NCBI RefSeq assembly: GCF_016742135.1
Contig: NZ_JACVCG010000001.1
Location: 186,001-250,000 of the forward strand
Reading direction: 5' to 3'
Source: Brevundimonas sp.
Lineage (GTDB): Bacteria > Pseudomonadota > Alphaproteobacteria > Caulobacterales > Caulobacteraceae
DNA: 64,000 nt
The notes beneath the pieces were generated by a model, which ran no database searches, was not told the origin of the DNA, and was given only the letters and a program-made list of their open reading frames with translations. Below, piece after piece: positions 44,600-53,655 of this stretch. Position 1 is the first letter of the stretch; the number at the start of each line of letters is the position of its first letter. A program made the position numbers and the translations under genes.

Positions 44600-45877
44600 A
44601 TGATCACGCTCGACACCACACGCATCGCCATCATCGGCCTGGGCTATGTCGGCCTGCCGCTGGCGGTCGAATTCGGCAAACGCTTTCCGGTGGTCGGCTT
44701 TGACATCAATGCCGCCCGCATCGCCGAGCTGAAGGCCGGCCGCGACAGCACGCTCGAGGTCGAGCCCGAAGAGCTGGCCCAGGCGACCCACCTGACCTAT
44801 GCGTCGGATGCCGCCGCCATGGCGGACTGCAACGTCTATATCGTCACCGTCCCGACCCCGATCACCGAGAGCAAACAGCCCGACATCACCCTGCTGAAAA
44901 AGGCGTCGGAGACCATCGGCCGGGTTCTGAAGCGCGGCGACATCGTCATCTATGAATCGACCGTCTATCCAGGCGCGACCGAGGAAGACTGCGTGCCGGT
45001 GCTCGAGGCCACCTCGGGCCTGACGTTCAATGTCGACTTCTTTGCCGGCTACAGCCCCGAGCGGATCAATCCGGGCGACAAGCAGCACCGCCTGCCCGAC
45101 ATCATGAAGGTCACCTCGGGCTCGACGCCCGCCGTGGCCGACTATGTCGATGCCCTCTATTCGACGATCATCACCGCCGGCACGCACAAGGCCTCCAGCA
45201 TCCGCGTGGCCGAGGCCGCCAAGGTGATCGAGAACACCCAGCGCGACCTGAACGTCGCCCTGATCAATGAGCTGGCCATCATCTTCAACCGCATGGGCAT
45301 CGACACCGAGGCGGTGCTGAAGGCGGCGGGCACCAAGTGGAATTTCCTGAACTTCCGCCCCGGTCTGGTGGGCGGCCACTGCATCGGCGTCGACCCCTAT
45401 TATCTGACGCACAAGGCCGAGGCCGTCGGCCACCACCCCCAGATCATCCTGTCGGGCCGGCGCGTCAATGACGGCATGGGCCAGTATGTGGCCGACCGGA
45501 TGATCAAGGCCCTGATCGACCGCCAGATCCACGCCCGGGGATCGCGGGTGCTGATCCTGGGCCTGACCTTCAAGGAAAACTGCCCCGATGTGCGCAACAC
45601 CCGCGTGGTCGATGTGCGCAAGGCCCTGATCGACTGGGGCGCCGAGGTCGATGTCTGCGACCCCTGGGTCAATGCCGACGAGGTCCGCCACGAATACGGC
45701 TTTGACGTCATCACCGACCCGGCAGAGGGGGCCTATGACGGCATCATCCTGGCCGTCGCCCATGAAGATTTCCGCAAACAGGGCATCGCCGCGATCCGCA
45801 AGCTCGGCAAGTCTGAGCATGTTCTCTACGATTTGAAGTATCTGTTCGACGCCGACCAGACCGACGCGCGGCTGTAG
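44600..45877 (+). CDS. UDP-N-acetyl-hexosamine 6-dehydrogenase (WbpA/TviB-like)
   Basis: 425-residue NAD-dependent dehydrogenase oxidising UDP-GlcNAc or UDP-GalNAc to the uronic acid. The N-terminal Rossmann motif is [15 protein letters not shown] (13-27), VPTPI and [11 protein letters not shown] are typical of the WbpA/TviB group, and Cys261 in [11 protein letters not shown] is the catalytic cysteine. The close match of [15 protein letters not shown] points to TviB (VipA). The product would be an amino-uronic acid of the polysaccharide and the natural substrate class for the AsnB-like amidotransferase. It begins 25 bases after capG. Confidence 0.92.
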   Translation: MITLDTTRIAIIGLGYVGLPLAVEFGKRFPVVGFDINAARIAELKAGRDSTLEVEPEELAQATHLTYASDAAAMADCNVYIVTVPTPITESKQPDITLLKKASETIGRVLKRGDIVIYESTVYPGATEEDCVPVLEATSGLTFNVDFFAGYSPERINPGDKQHRLPDIMKVTSGSTPAVADYVDALYSTIITAGTHKASSIRVAEAAKVIENTQRDLNVALINELAIIFNRMGIDTEAVLKAAGTKWNFLNFRPGLVGGHCIGVDPYYLTHKAEAVGHHPQIILSGRRVNDGMGQYVADRMIKALIDRQIHARGSRVLILGLTFKENCPDVRNTRVVDVRKALIDWGAEVDVCDPWVNADEVRHEYGFDVITDPAEGAYDGIILAVAHEDFRKQGIAAIRKLGKSEHVLYDLKYLFDADQTDARL

Positions 45878-45886
45878 GGGACAGCA

Positions 45887-47821
45887 ATGGGGGGGCGTCA
45901 GGATCGTTTCGACATTCAGGTGATGCGCGGCGTGGCCGTGCTGGCCGTGGTGCTGTTCCACGCCTTTCCGGACGCGTTCGGCTCGGGCTTCCTCGGCGTC
46001 GATGTGTTCTTTGTGGTGTCGGGCTTCCTGATCACCGGCATCATCCTGCGCGGACTTGAGGTTGCGGGGGGGGGGGGCACAACCTTCGGCTTCAAGGCCT
46101 TCTACATTCGCCGGGCCAAGCGGCTGCTGCCCGCCAGCCTGACGACGCTGGCCGTCACGACGGCGCTGGCAACGGTGTTTCTGACCCGCTCCCAGATGGC
46201 CGACTATGCCGCGCAGCTGCTGGGCTCGCTGGCCTTCGTCGCCAACTTCGTGCTGGCCAGCCAGACCGGCTATTTCGAGGGCGCGGCCGAGACCAAGCCC
46301 CTGCTGCACATCTGGTCCCTGTCGCTGGAGGAGCAGTTCTATTTCATCGCCCCCTTCCTGCTGTGGCTGACGCCGCTGCGGGCGCGGCCGTGGCTGTTGA
46401 TCACGGGCATGGTGGCCAGTTTCGCCCTGTGCATGGTGCTGATGACCGGACCGTCTTGGCTGCCGTTCAGCGCCAAGGGCGCGCAGAAGCTGGCCTTCTT
46501 CATGCTGCCGACGCGCGCATGGGAACTGCTGTTCGGGGCGGTCTGTGCCTGGGTGATGATCCGGCGGCCTGACCTGACGGTGCCGGGCTGGGCCAAGCTG
46601 GCGGCGCTGGCCGCGATCATTGTCACCTGTGCCATAGGGTTCGATCCGGTGCATCCGCGCTGGGACGCGGTGATCGTGGTGGTGGCCACGGGCCTGATCC
46701 TGCTGGGCAAGGACGGCTGGCTGCCCCGGACCCCGCTGTTGCCGGTCAAGATCGTCGGGGACTGGTCGTATAGCCTGTATCTGATCCACTGGCCGCTGTT
46801 CTCCTTCGCCTATATCGCGTGGGGCCAGCACCCGCCGATGGCGGTGATGATCGGGCTGGCCCTGCTGGCCACCGGCCTGGCGTGGCTGCAATACCGGTTT
46901 GTGGAGCAGGCCTTCCGGGGCGACTGGTCGCGGTTTCGGATCAGCCCGGCATGGGGGATCGGCGCGGCGTCGGCGGCCGTCGTGGCGTTCGCCGTGCCGT
47001 CGCTGGGCGTGACCAGTCCGACCGCCGAGGTGTTGAAGCCAAATCAGGGCCTGGCTGCCGCTTGTGAGCAGGAGACCGCCGAGTGGGTGGACAAGCCCGA
47101 GTGCCGGACGTCGGACGCGCCGACCGTGGCCGTCTGGGGCGACAGCTATGCCATGCACTGGCTGGCCGGGCTGGAGGGCCTGCCGGTCGTCCAGATGACC
47201 AAGAGCGCCTGCGCTCCGGTCGAGGGGCTGGCGCATACGTCGGACCGCTATACCGCCGCCTGGTCGCGGGAATGCGTGGCCTTCAATGACAGTGTGCTGG
47301 CCGCGATCGAGGCCATGCCCTCGGTGCGCTATGTGCTGATCAGTTCGCCGTTCGGCCAGGTCATGATCGAGGACGGGCAGCGCCTGTTCATCGACGGCCG
47401 GGTGCAGCCGTTCAGCGATGCCGGGCAGGCGGCTTTCGTGCGAGGGCTGGAGCGGTTGAAGGCGGCCGGCAAGGTGCCGATTATCCTGGCCCCGACCCCG
47501 CGCGCGCCGTTCGACGCCGGGCGCTGTAACGAGCGGGCGATGGAAGGCCGGATCGTGGCCGGGCAGGCGGGCTGCGACATACCCCTGTCCGTGGCTGTAT
47601 TCGAGGGGCAGGGCATCGGCCCGCTGATCGAGCGCCTGGGCGCGCGGTCCGGGGTTGAGGTGCTTTCTCCGGCCACGGTGCTGTGTGATGCCGAGGTCTG
47701 CCGGACACGGGCTGGGCACACGATCCTGTACCTCGACAACGGCCACCTGACGCGCGACGGCGCCCGCTATGTTGTCGAGCGTCTGGGTCTGCTGGATCGG
47801 CTGACGTCGACGACACGCTGA
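45887..47821 (+). CDS. Acyltransferase 3 (OafA-like) with C-terminal SGNH domain; contains a 12-G tract
   Basis: 644-residue protein: an N-terminal acyltransferase-3 membrane domain (about ten helices, residues 10-370) with FDIQVMRGVAVLAVVLFHAFPDAFGSGFLGVDVFFVVSGFLITG, HIWSLSLEEQFYFIAPFLL and IHWPLFSF. A periplasmic SGNH-like domain follows from about 395, with Ser420 in VWGDSYAMHW. It is predicted to O-acetylate the polysaccharide. The ATG at 45887 starts ten bases after the dehydrogenase stop. A run of 12 consecutive G at 46066-46077 lies in the coding frame at about residues 60-64 (AGGGGT). Slipped-strand change here would shift the frame and disable the enzyme. Confidence 0.9.
   Translation: MGGRQDRFDIQVMRGVAVLAVVLFHAFPDAFGSGFLGVDVFFVVSGFLITGIILRGLEVAGGGGTTFGFKAFYIRRAKRLLPASLTTLAVTTALATVFLTRSQMADYAAQLLGSLAFVANFVLASQTGYFEGAAETKPLLHIWSLSLEEQFYFIAPFLLWLTPLRARPWLLITGMVASFALCMVLMTGPSWLPFSAKGAQKLAFFMLPTRAWELLFGAVCAWVMIRRPDLTVPGWAKLAALAAIIVTCAIGFDPVHPRWDAVIVVVATGLILLGKDGWLPRTPLLPVKIVGDWSYSLYLIHWPLFSFAYIAWGQHPPMAVMIGLALLATGLAWLQYRFVEQAFRGDWSRFRISPAWGIGAASAAVVAFAVPSLGVTSPTAEVLKPNQGLAAACEQETAEWVDKPECRTSDAPTVAVWGDSYAMHWLAGLEGLPVVQMTKSACAPVEGLAHTSDRYTAAWSRECVAFNDSVLAAIEAMPSVRYVLISSPFGQVMIEDGQRLFIDGRVQPFSDAGQAAFVRGLERLKAAGKVPIILAPTPRAPFDAGRCNERAMEGRIVAGQAGCDIPLSVAVFEGQGIGPLIERLGARSGVEVLSPATVLCDAEVCRTRAGHTILYLDNGHLTRDGARYVVERLGLLDRLTSTTR
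46066..46077 (+). repeat. Poly-G homopolymer inside an acyltransferase gene
   Basis: Twelve consecutive G within the first tenth of the OafA-like gene, with the reading frame open through it in this assembly. Simple tracts of this length in surface-modification genes are classic phase-variation sites in other bacteria; a role here is inference. Confidence 0.85.
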
Positions 47822-47921
47822 GCGGGTAGCCCGTCAACGCCGCAAGAAAAAGTATAGCCAGAGTTCGACGCGCCCGTGCATGATGGGAAGGACATCTGAC
47901 CAGCGAGGGACGAGTGCCGAC

Positions 47922-48578
47922 ATGCGGGTTTCGGAAGCTAAGTGGATCAGAGGTGCGCTAAAGGGAATCGATGGTCCGATCCTGAACCTGGGCTCTTCAA
48001 CGAAGACATTCCGGGAAGACCTCAAACCTCATATTGACCGCGAGGTCTTTTCGCCGCTTCGCGCGGATGGGGTCGAAGTGGTCCATGCCGACATGAAGCA
48101 GGCACCGGGTGTGGACCTAGTCGGGGACATCACCGATCCGGTCTATCAGGAACAACTGGTGGCCAGGCATTTCCGCGCCATCCTGGTCTCCAATCTTCTG
48201 GAGCACGTCCGAGACCCCGGGATTGTGGCCGACGCCTGCCGCCGTATCCTGCCCGAAGGCGGATTGATCTGCGTCACCGGTCCCTACAGATATCCGTACC
48301 ATGCCGATCCGATCGACACGATGTATCGCCCGACTCCCGAAGAATTCGCGTCCCTTTTCAAGGGCGAACTGGTCGTTGGCGAGATCATAGACGGCGGCAC
48401 CCTGCGGGACGATGTCCGGTCCCTCCCGCACTATCTGGCTCAATCGGGCTGGCGAATTCTGAACTGGCCACGAAGACCGAAGGCAGCGAGAGCCCGAGCA
48501 AGTGCCCTGACCTATCTGTTTCGTCCTTTTGAAATCAGCTGCGCCGTGATCAGGATCGGAACTTCAGGCGTAAGTTAA
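47922..48578 (+). CDS. SAM-dependent methyltransferase-like protein, compositionally atypical
   Basis: 218 residues from the ATG at 47922 (an upstream ATG pair at 47880 would add 14). The fold resembles class I methyltransferases: NLGSSTKTFREDLK near the N-terminus, VVHADMKQAPGVDLVGDI, ILVSNLLEHVRDPGIVADACRRILPEGGLICVTGPYRYPYHADPID. The SAM-binding loop NLGSS is short of the usual GxGxG glycines. Six hand-counted 60-base lines in it average about 58 % GC, whereas a line in the next gene has about 72 %, so the gene may have been acquired separately. It could methylate a sugar of the repeat unit. Confidence 0.62.
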   Translation: MRVSEAKWIRGALKGIDGPILNLGSSTKTFREDLKPHIDREVFSPLRADGVEVVHADMKQAPGVDLVGDITDPVYQEQLVARHFRAILVSNLLEHVRDPGIVADACRRILPEGGLICVTGPYRYPYHADPIDTMYRPTPEEFASLFKGELVVGEIIDGGTLRDDVRSLPHYLAQSGWRILNWPRRPKAARARASALTYLFRPFEISCAVIRIGTSGVS

Positions 48579-48617
48579 AGTAGGAAAATCTGCAGTAGCT
48601 GACGTAAGAGGCACGCC

Positions 48618-49760
48618 ATGGTCGCCGTCGCATCTGCCCCTCTTCACGTCCTTGTCCTTGCCTCGCACGCGCCGTCGCTGGTCAATTTCCGGGGGCCGTT
48701 GATTGCCGAGATGGTGCGGCGGGGCTGGCGGGTGACGGCGGCGGCGCCGGACTTTGACACCGGCACCCACGCCGCGCTGGTGGCGCTTGGTGCCCGCCCG
48801 GTGGATGTGCCCATGGCGCGCACGGGCATGAACCCTCTGGCGGATCTGGCCTATCGCAAGAGCCTGATCGCCCTGTTCCGGCGCGAGCGGCCGGATGTGC
48901 TGCTGGCCTATACGATCAAGCCGGTCATCTGGGGTCTGCTGGCCGCGCGGGCGGCGGGGGTGGGGCGGTCGGTCGCCCTGATCACCGGGCTCGGCTATGC
49001 CTTCACCGACGGGACGGGCGGCGGGCTTAAGCGTCTGCTCGCGGGCGTCATGGCCGCCAGCCTCTATCGGCTGGCGCTGGGCGGGGCCGACCGGGTGCTG
49101 TTCCAGAATCCGGATGACCGCGACCTGTTTCTGGGGCGGGGCCTGCTCCGGGATCAGGGCCAGATCGGCGTGGTCGACGGCTCGGGCGTCGATCTGGACC
49201 ACTACCGCCCCACCCCCCTGCCGGACGCGCCCGTCTTCCTGATGATCGGGCGGCTGCTGGGGGCCAAGGGCGTGCGCGAATATGCGACGGCGGCCCTGGC
49301 GCTCAAGGCTCGCCACCCGCACGCCCGCTTTCAGCTGGTCGGCTGGCGCGACCCGGGCCCGGACACGGTCGGCGAGGATGAGCTTCAGGGCTGGATCGAC
49401 GGGGGCATCGAACATCTGGGCCGGCTGGACGATGTACGCCCGGCCATCGCGGCGGCCCGCGTCTATGTGCTGCCGTCCTACCGCGAGGGCACGCCCCGCT
49501 CCGTGCTGGAGGCCATGGCCATGGGCCGTCCGGTCATCACCACCGACGCCCCGGGCTGCCGCGAGACGGTGGTGGACGGGCTGAATGGCCTCAGGGTGCC
49601 GCCGCGCGATGCCGGGGCGCTGGAAGCGGCCATGGAACGGCTGATCCTGCATCCGGCGCTGGCGGCAGAGATGGGCGAGGCGTCGCTGGAGCGGGTGCGC
49701 GCCCGCTATGACGTCCACCGCGTCAATGCCCAGATCCTGTCGGCCGTGGCGGACGGATGA
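48618..49760 (+). CDS. Glycosyltransferase, GT4 family (WcaI/PglA-like)
   Basis: 380-residue GT-B enzyme with VLVLASHAPSLVNFRGPLIAEMVRRGWRVTAAAPDF, TIKPVIWGLLAARAAGV and FLMIGRLLGAKGVREYATAALAL, then YVLPSYREGTPRSVLEAMAMGRPVITTDAPGCRETV carrying the donor glutamates. The ATG at 48618 has TAAGAGG upstream. The FRGPLI...TIKP pattern is that of transferases adding a HexNAc onto bacillosamine-PP-undecaprenol. With PglC-D-E downstream, it may act second in assembly. Confidence 0.87.
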   Translation: MVAVASAPLHVLVLASHAPSLVNFRGPLIAEMVRRGWRVTAAAPDFDTGTHAALVALGARPVDVPMARTGMNPLADLAYRKSLIALFRRERPDVLLAYTIKPVIWGLLAARAAGVGRSVALITGLGYAFTDGTGGGLKRLLAGVMAASLYRLALGGADRVLFQNPDDRDLFLGRGLLRDQGQIGVVDGSGVDLDHYRPTPLPDAPVFLMIGRLLGAKGVREYATAALALKARHPHARFQLVGWRDPGPDTVGEDELQGWIDGGIEHLGRLDDVRPAIAAARVYVLPSYREGTPRSVLEAMAMGRPVITTDAPGCRETVVDGLNGLRVPPRDAGALEAAMERLILHPALAAEMGEASLERVRARYDVHRVNAQILSAVADG

Positions 49761-49867
49761 CACCGCCGGTTTAGCGGGTGGCGGCACTGGTCCCGGACAG
49801 GGGGCTTTGGTAAGCACGGGCCGACGTTCGCCCGCCCGATCGGGGCAGGGCCCAAGAGGACGACTTC

Positions 49868-50866
49868 ATGCGATTTCTGATCACGGGCACCGCCGGCTTC
49901 ATCGGCTTTCATCTGGCGCGCCGCCTGCTGGAAGACGGCCATGAGGTCGTGGGCGTGGACAATTTCTCGGACTATTACGACATCACCCTGAAGGATGGGC
50001 GAAATGCCATCCTCGAAGGCTATGAGGGCTTTCGCGTCGAGCGCGTCGCGCTGGAGGATGCCGAGGCCCTCAATGCCGTCTGGGAGAAGGCCCGGCCCGA
50101 GGTCGTGATCCACCTGGCCGCTCAGGCGGGCGTTCGCTACAGCATCGACCATCCCGAGGTCTATGTGGCCTCAAACCTGGTCGGCACCTTCAATGTGCTG
50201 GAGGCCGCGCGCCGCTATCCGGTCAAACACCTGCTGGCCGCCTCGACCAGTTCGGCCTATGGCGCCAATACCGAAATGCCCTTCCGTGAGACGGACAAGG
50301 CGGTCCACCCCATGACCCTCTATGCGGCGACCAAGAGTGCGACCGAGCTGATGGGCCACTCCTATGCGCACCTGTTCGGCACGCCGACCACCTTCTTCCG
50401 CTTCTTCACCGTCTATGGCCCCTGGGGCCGCCCCGACATGGCGCTGTTCAAATTCGCCAAGCTGATGCTCGAGGGCAAGCCGATCGAGGTCTATGGCGAG
50501 GGCAGGATGTCCCGCGACTTCACCTTCGTCGACGATCTGGTCGAGGCGATCGTGCGGCTGGTCCATGTGGTGCCCGGCACCGCCCCGCCGGTCGAGGGTG
50601 ACACCCTGTCCCACGCCGCGCCCTTCCGGCTGGTCAATATCGGCGGCGGCAAGCCCAGCCCGCTGATGGACTATATCGCCGAGCTGGAAAAGGCGCTGGG
50701 CAAGCAGGCTGACAAGCAGTTCCTGCCCATGCAGGACGGCGACGTGCCCGACACCACCGCCTCGCCCGAGCTGCTGGAGCGCCTGACCGGCTACAAGCCC
50801 GAAACCCCGATCAGCGTCGGCGTGCCCGCCTTCGTCGGCTGGTTCCGCCAGCGCTATAATCTGTGA
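49868..50866 (+). CDS. UDP-glucuronate 4-epimerase-like SDR enzyme
   Basis: 332-residue SDR enzyme with [15 protein letters not shown] (7-21), [16 protein letters not shown], catalytic Tyr152-xxx-Lys156 (YAATK) and [21 protein letters not shown]. The pattern TxxxxxxPxSLYAATKKxxE and [10 protein letters not shown] is that of LpsL/Cap1J UDP-glucuronate 4-epimerases. Here it may act on UDP-glucuronate or on the amino-uronic acid made by the 44600 dehydrogenase. The ATG at 49868 has AAGAGG upstream. Its stop overlaps the next start (TGATG). Confidence 0.88.
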   Translation: MRFLITGTAGFIGFHLARRLLEDGHEVVGVDNFSDYYDITLKDGRNAILEGYEGFRVERVALEDAEALNAVWEKARPEVVIHLAAQAGVRYSIDHPEVYVASNLVGTFNVLEAARRYPVKHLLAASTSSAYGANTEMPFRETDKAVHPMTLYAATKSATELMGHSYAHLFGTPTTFFRFFTVYGPWGRPDMALFKFAKLMLEGKPIEVYGEGRMSRDFTFVDDLVEAIVRLVHVVPGTAPPVEGDTLSHAAPFRLVNIGGGKPSPLMDYIAELEKALGKQADKQFLPMQDGDVPDTTASPELLERLTGYKPETPISVGVPAFVGWFRQRYNL

Positions 50867-51489
50867 TGCCCCGGGCGGCCGACCGGCCGGTGCGTCCGGC
50901 CCCGCTCAAGCGGCTGATCGACGTCGTCGCCTCCGCCGCGGGACTGGTGGTCCTGTCGCCGGTGCTCATCGTGCTGTGGATTCTGGTGCGCCGTCGCATG
51001 GGCAGCCCGGCCCTGTTCCGGCAGGTTCGGCCCGGCCTGCATGGCCGTCCGTTCGAGATGATCAAATTCCGCACCATGCGCGATGCGATGGGTCCGGACG
51101 GCCGGCCCCTGCCGGACGCCGAGCGCCTGACCGACTTCGGCCGCTGGCTGCGCGCCACCAGCCTGGATGAACTGCCCGAGCTGTGGAATGTGCTGAAGGG
51201 CCAGATGAGTCTGGTCGGTCCGCGTCCCCTGCTGATGGAATATCTGCCGCTCTACACCCCGGAACAGGCGCGTCGGCACGATGTCCGTCCCGGCATCACC
51301 GGCTGGGCCCAGATCAATGGCCGCAACGCCGTCGGCTGGGACCAGAAATTCGCCCTCGATACCTGGTATGTCGACCGACACACTCTGTGGCTGGATGTGA
51401 AGATCATTGCCCTCACACTTCGGCGTATAGTCCGGCGCGACGGCATCTCGGCACCGGGTTCGGCGACCATGGAGAAGTTTCAGGGATGA
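50866..51489 (+). CDS. pglC: Phosphoglycosyl transferase, PglC-like
   Basis: 207-residue monotopic membrane enzyme that moves a phospho-sugar, probably di-N-acetylbacillosamine-1-phosphate, from UDP to undecaprenyl phosphate, starting repeat-unit synthesis. It has one N-terminal membrane hairpin (about 15-42), KFRTMRD (67-73), the catalytic Asp101-Glu102 pair in TSLDELPEL, and SLVGPRPLL and RPGITGWAQINGRN. ATG at 50866 overlaps the previous stop. It lacks the large N-terminal helices of WbaP, so it is the minimal PglC type, agreeing with PglD and PglE next to it. Confidence 0.92.
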   Translation: MPRAADRPVRPAPLKRLIDVVASAAGLVVLSPVLIVLWILVRRRMGSPALFRQVRPGLHGRPFEMIKFRTMRDAMGPDGRPLPDAERLTDFGRWLRATSLDELPELWNVLKGQMSLVGPRPLLMEYLPLYTPEQARRHDVRPGITGWAQINGRNAVGWDQKFALDTWYVDRHTLWLDVKIIALTLRRIVRRDGISAPGSATMEKFQG

Positions 51490-52115
51490 ACGGGCGGCTG
51501 GCCATACTGGGCGCGGGGGGGCACGGGCGTGTCATCGCCGACTGCGCCGAGAGTCTGGGCTGGTCGCGCATCGTTTTCTTCGATGACAATCCGAACGCGG
51601 AAAAGCCCGGGCCGTGGGAACTGGCCGGAACCGGCGCGGACCTGCTGGCCTCGGTCGCGGAGTTCGACGGCTTCGTCGTCGGTATCGGCATCAATCGCAT
51701 CCGGCTGGAGCGCCAGCAGGCCCTGCGGGCGGCGGGCGGAACGCCGGCGACCCTGATCCACCCGGCGGCGACCGTCAGCCGCCATGCCGAGGTCGGCTCG
51801 GGCTCGGTGGTCTTTGCGGGGGCTGTGGTCAACGCCGGGGCCCGGGTCGATCAGGCGGTCATTCTCAACACCGGCTGCGGCATCGATCATGACGACCGGC
51901 TGGCCGATGGCGTCCATGTGTCGCCGGGCGCGCACCTTGGCGGCGGCGTTTCGGTTGGCGAGGCCAGCTGGATCGGCCTGGGCGCCTCGGTGCGCGAGGG
52001 CATTTCCATCGGCCGGGACGTCCGGGTCGGTGCCGGCGCCGTGGTGGTCGCCGATGTGTCTGATGGCCTTACCGTGGTCGGCAATCCGGCCCGGGACATG
52101 AATCGGAAATCCTGA
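51486..52115 (+). CDS. pglD: UDP-4-amino-sugar N-acetyltransferase, PglD-like
   Basis: 209 residues with an N-terminal Rossmann half (MNGRLAILGAGGHGRVIADCAE) and a C-terminal left-handed beta-helix of hexapeptide repeats (VVFAGAVVNAGARVDQAVILNTGCGIDHDDRLADGVHVSPGAHLGGG). His135 in GIDHDD is the probable catalytic base. In PglD the acetyl group goes to N4 of UDP-4-amino-sugar. The longer upstream reading is a frame-shadow of pglC. ATGA couples it to pglC, and its stop overlaps the pglE start. Confidence 0.9.
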   Translation: MNGRLAILGAGGHGRVIADCAESLGWSRIVFFDDNPNAEKPGPWELAGTGADLLASVAEFDGFVVGIGINRIRLERQQALRAAGGTPATLIHPAATVSRHAEVGSGSVVFAGAVVNAGARVDQAVILNTGCGIDHDDRLADGVHVSPGAHLGGGVSVGEASWIGLGASVREGISIGRDVRVGAGAVVVADVSDGLTVVGNPARDMNRKS

Positions 52116-53290
52116 TGCTGAACACCCCCTTTTCGCCCTGGCCCAGCTTCAGCCCCGAGGAGGTCCAGGCCGTCGCCGATGTCGTGGCATCGAACCGCGT
52201 CAACTACTGGACCGGTGACCGCTGTCGGGCCTTCGAGAAGCGATTCGCCGAGTGGACGGGATCGAAACACGCGGTGGCCCTGGCCAACGGCACGGTGGCG
52301 CTGGATGTGGCCCTGAAGGCGCTGGGCATCGGGCCGGGCGATGAGGTCATCACCACGCCGCGCACCTTCCTCGCCTCCGCCTCCTGCATCGTCACGGCGG
52401 GCGCTGTCCCTGTCTTTGCCGACGTCGACCCCGACAGCCAGAACATCACCGCCGACACCATCCGGGCCGTGATGACCGACCGGACCCGGGCCGTCATCTG
52501 CGTGCATCTGGGCGGCATGCCCTGCGACATGGATCCGATCATGGCCCTCGCCGAGGAGCGCGGCCTCAAGGTCATCGAGGACTGTGCCCAGGCCCACGGC
52601 GCCCGCTATCGGGGCCGCAGCATCGGCTCTATCGGCCATATCGGCGCCTGGTCCTTCTGTCAGGACAAGATCATGACCACCGGCGGCGAAGGCGGGATGG
52701 TGACCACGGACGATCCCGCCCTGTGGGACTTCATGTGGTCGTACAAGGATCACGGCAAGAGCTGGCAGGGGGTCTATGAGCGCTCGCACCCGCCGGGCCC
52801 GCGACTGGTCCACGACAGCTTCGGCACCAACTGGCGCATGATCGAGATGCAGGCCGCCATCGGCCTGATCCAGCTGGACCGCATGGCCGGCTGGACCGCG
52901 CGGCGCACCGAAATCGCGCTGAAGCTGGCGGAGGCCTGCGCGCCCTTCTCCGTCGTGCGGGTGCCCCTGCCGCCCGAACATATCACCCACGCCTGGTACC
53001 GCTTCTATGCCTTTGTGCAGCCGGACCGTCTGACCGAGGGCTGGACGCGCGACCGTCTCATCGAAGAGATCAATGCGCTGGGCGTGCCCTGTTTCCACGG
53101 CTCGGCGTCAGAGGTCTATCTGGAGGCGGCCTTTGACGGCACCGGATGGCGGCCGCCGCAACGCCTGCCGGTCGCGCGGCAGCTCGGCGAGACCAGCATC
53201 GCCTTCCTGACCCATCCGACGCTCACGGACGATGAGGTGGCAAAGAGCTGTGACGCGATCCGGACCGTGCTGGACCGGGCGTCGGCCTAG
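52115..53290 (+). CDS. pglE: DegT/DnrJ-type sugar aminotransferase, PglE-like
   Basis: 391-residue PLP enzyme that adds the C4 amino group to UDP-4-keto-6-deoxy-GlcNAc. Features are YWTGDRCRAFEKRFAEWTGSKHAVALANGTVALDVALKALGIGPGDEVITTPRTFLASASC, EDCAQAHGARYRG and Lys185 in SFCQDKIMTTGGEGG, which forms the Schiff base. The start ATG at 52115 shares its A with the pglD stop. It might also supply an amino sugar for the legionaminic branch, which lacks its own aminotransferase here; that is speculative. The stop overlaps the convergent VanZ-like gene by four bases. Confidence 0.92.
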   Translation: MLNTPFSPWPSFSPEEVQAVADVVASNRVNYWTGDRCRAFEKRFAEWTGSKHAVALANGTVALDVALKALGIGPGDEVITTPRTFLASASCIVTAGAVPVFADVDPDSQNITADTIRAVMTDRTRAVICVHLGGMPCDMDPIMALAEERGLKVIEDCAQAHGARYRGRSIGSIGHIGAWSFCQDKIMTTGGEGGMVTTDDPALWDFMWSYKDHGKSWQGVYERSHPPGPRLVHDSFGTNWRMIEMQAAIGLIQLDRMAGWTARRTEIALKLAEACAPFSVVRVPLPPEHITHAWYRFYAFVQPDRLTEGWTRDRLIEEINALGVPCFHGSASEVYLEAAFDGTGWRPPQRLPVARQLGETSIAFLTHPTLTDDEVAKSCDAIRTVLDRASA

Positions 53291-53655
53291 ACTCTCATCC
53301 GGCGGCGCAGGGCCTCGAGCCAGACGGGCAGGATTGCACAGGCGATGCCGGCGATGTCGGCCAGCCAGTCCAGCCCATCGGCTTCGCGCCCGACCTGCCC
53401 CTGCACGATCTCGATCACGCCGCCCGCCACGACCAGCAGGGCGACGATGGCCCATCGCGGCGCGCGTGGCGCGGCCAGCAGATACAGGAGGGTCAGGACA
53501 TAGAAGCTGAGGAAATGCCCGGCCTTGTCCCACGGGATCAGCCCTGGCCCGTCGCCCGGCGGCTCGAAGGCCAGCCATAGAGTCGCGACTGTCGCCAGGG
53601 CGGCCGCCAGTCGGGCGAACCACAGCAGGGATCGTCCGTAGACGGACTCACTCAC
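53287..53655 (-). CDS. VanZ-like small membrane protein
   Basis: 122-residue protein with four hydrophobic segments and the VanZ pattern IPWDKAGHFLSFYVLTLL and GGVIEIVQGQVGREADGLDWLADIAGI, with conserved His and Asp residues. The biochemical role of VanZ proteins is unsettled; they are linked to teicoplanin tolerance in Gram-positives and occur near polysaccharide genes elsewhere. It starts with GTG at 53655, inside the end of the guanylyltransferase gene (eight-base overlap), and its last bases overlap the pglE stop on the other strand. Confidence 0.82.
   Translation of the reverse strand: MSESVYGRSLLWFARLAAALATVATLWLAFEPPGDGPGLIPWDKAGHFLSFYVLTLLYLLAAPRAPRWAIVALLVVAGGVIEIVQGQVGREADGLDWLADIAGIACAILPVWLEALRRRMRV

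Noticed and set aside
44243..47746. Minus-strand reading of over 1100 codons across capG, the dehydrogenase and OafA
   Set aside because: It runs antisense to three well-identified genes, is Gln/His/Arg/Gly-rich and shows no domain.
51183..51485. Extended pglD reading from 51183
   Set aside because: The extra residues are a shifted reading of pglC, and the ATG at 51486 overlaps the pglC stop as expected.
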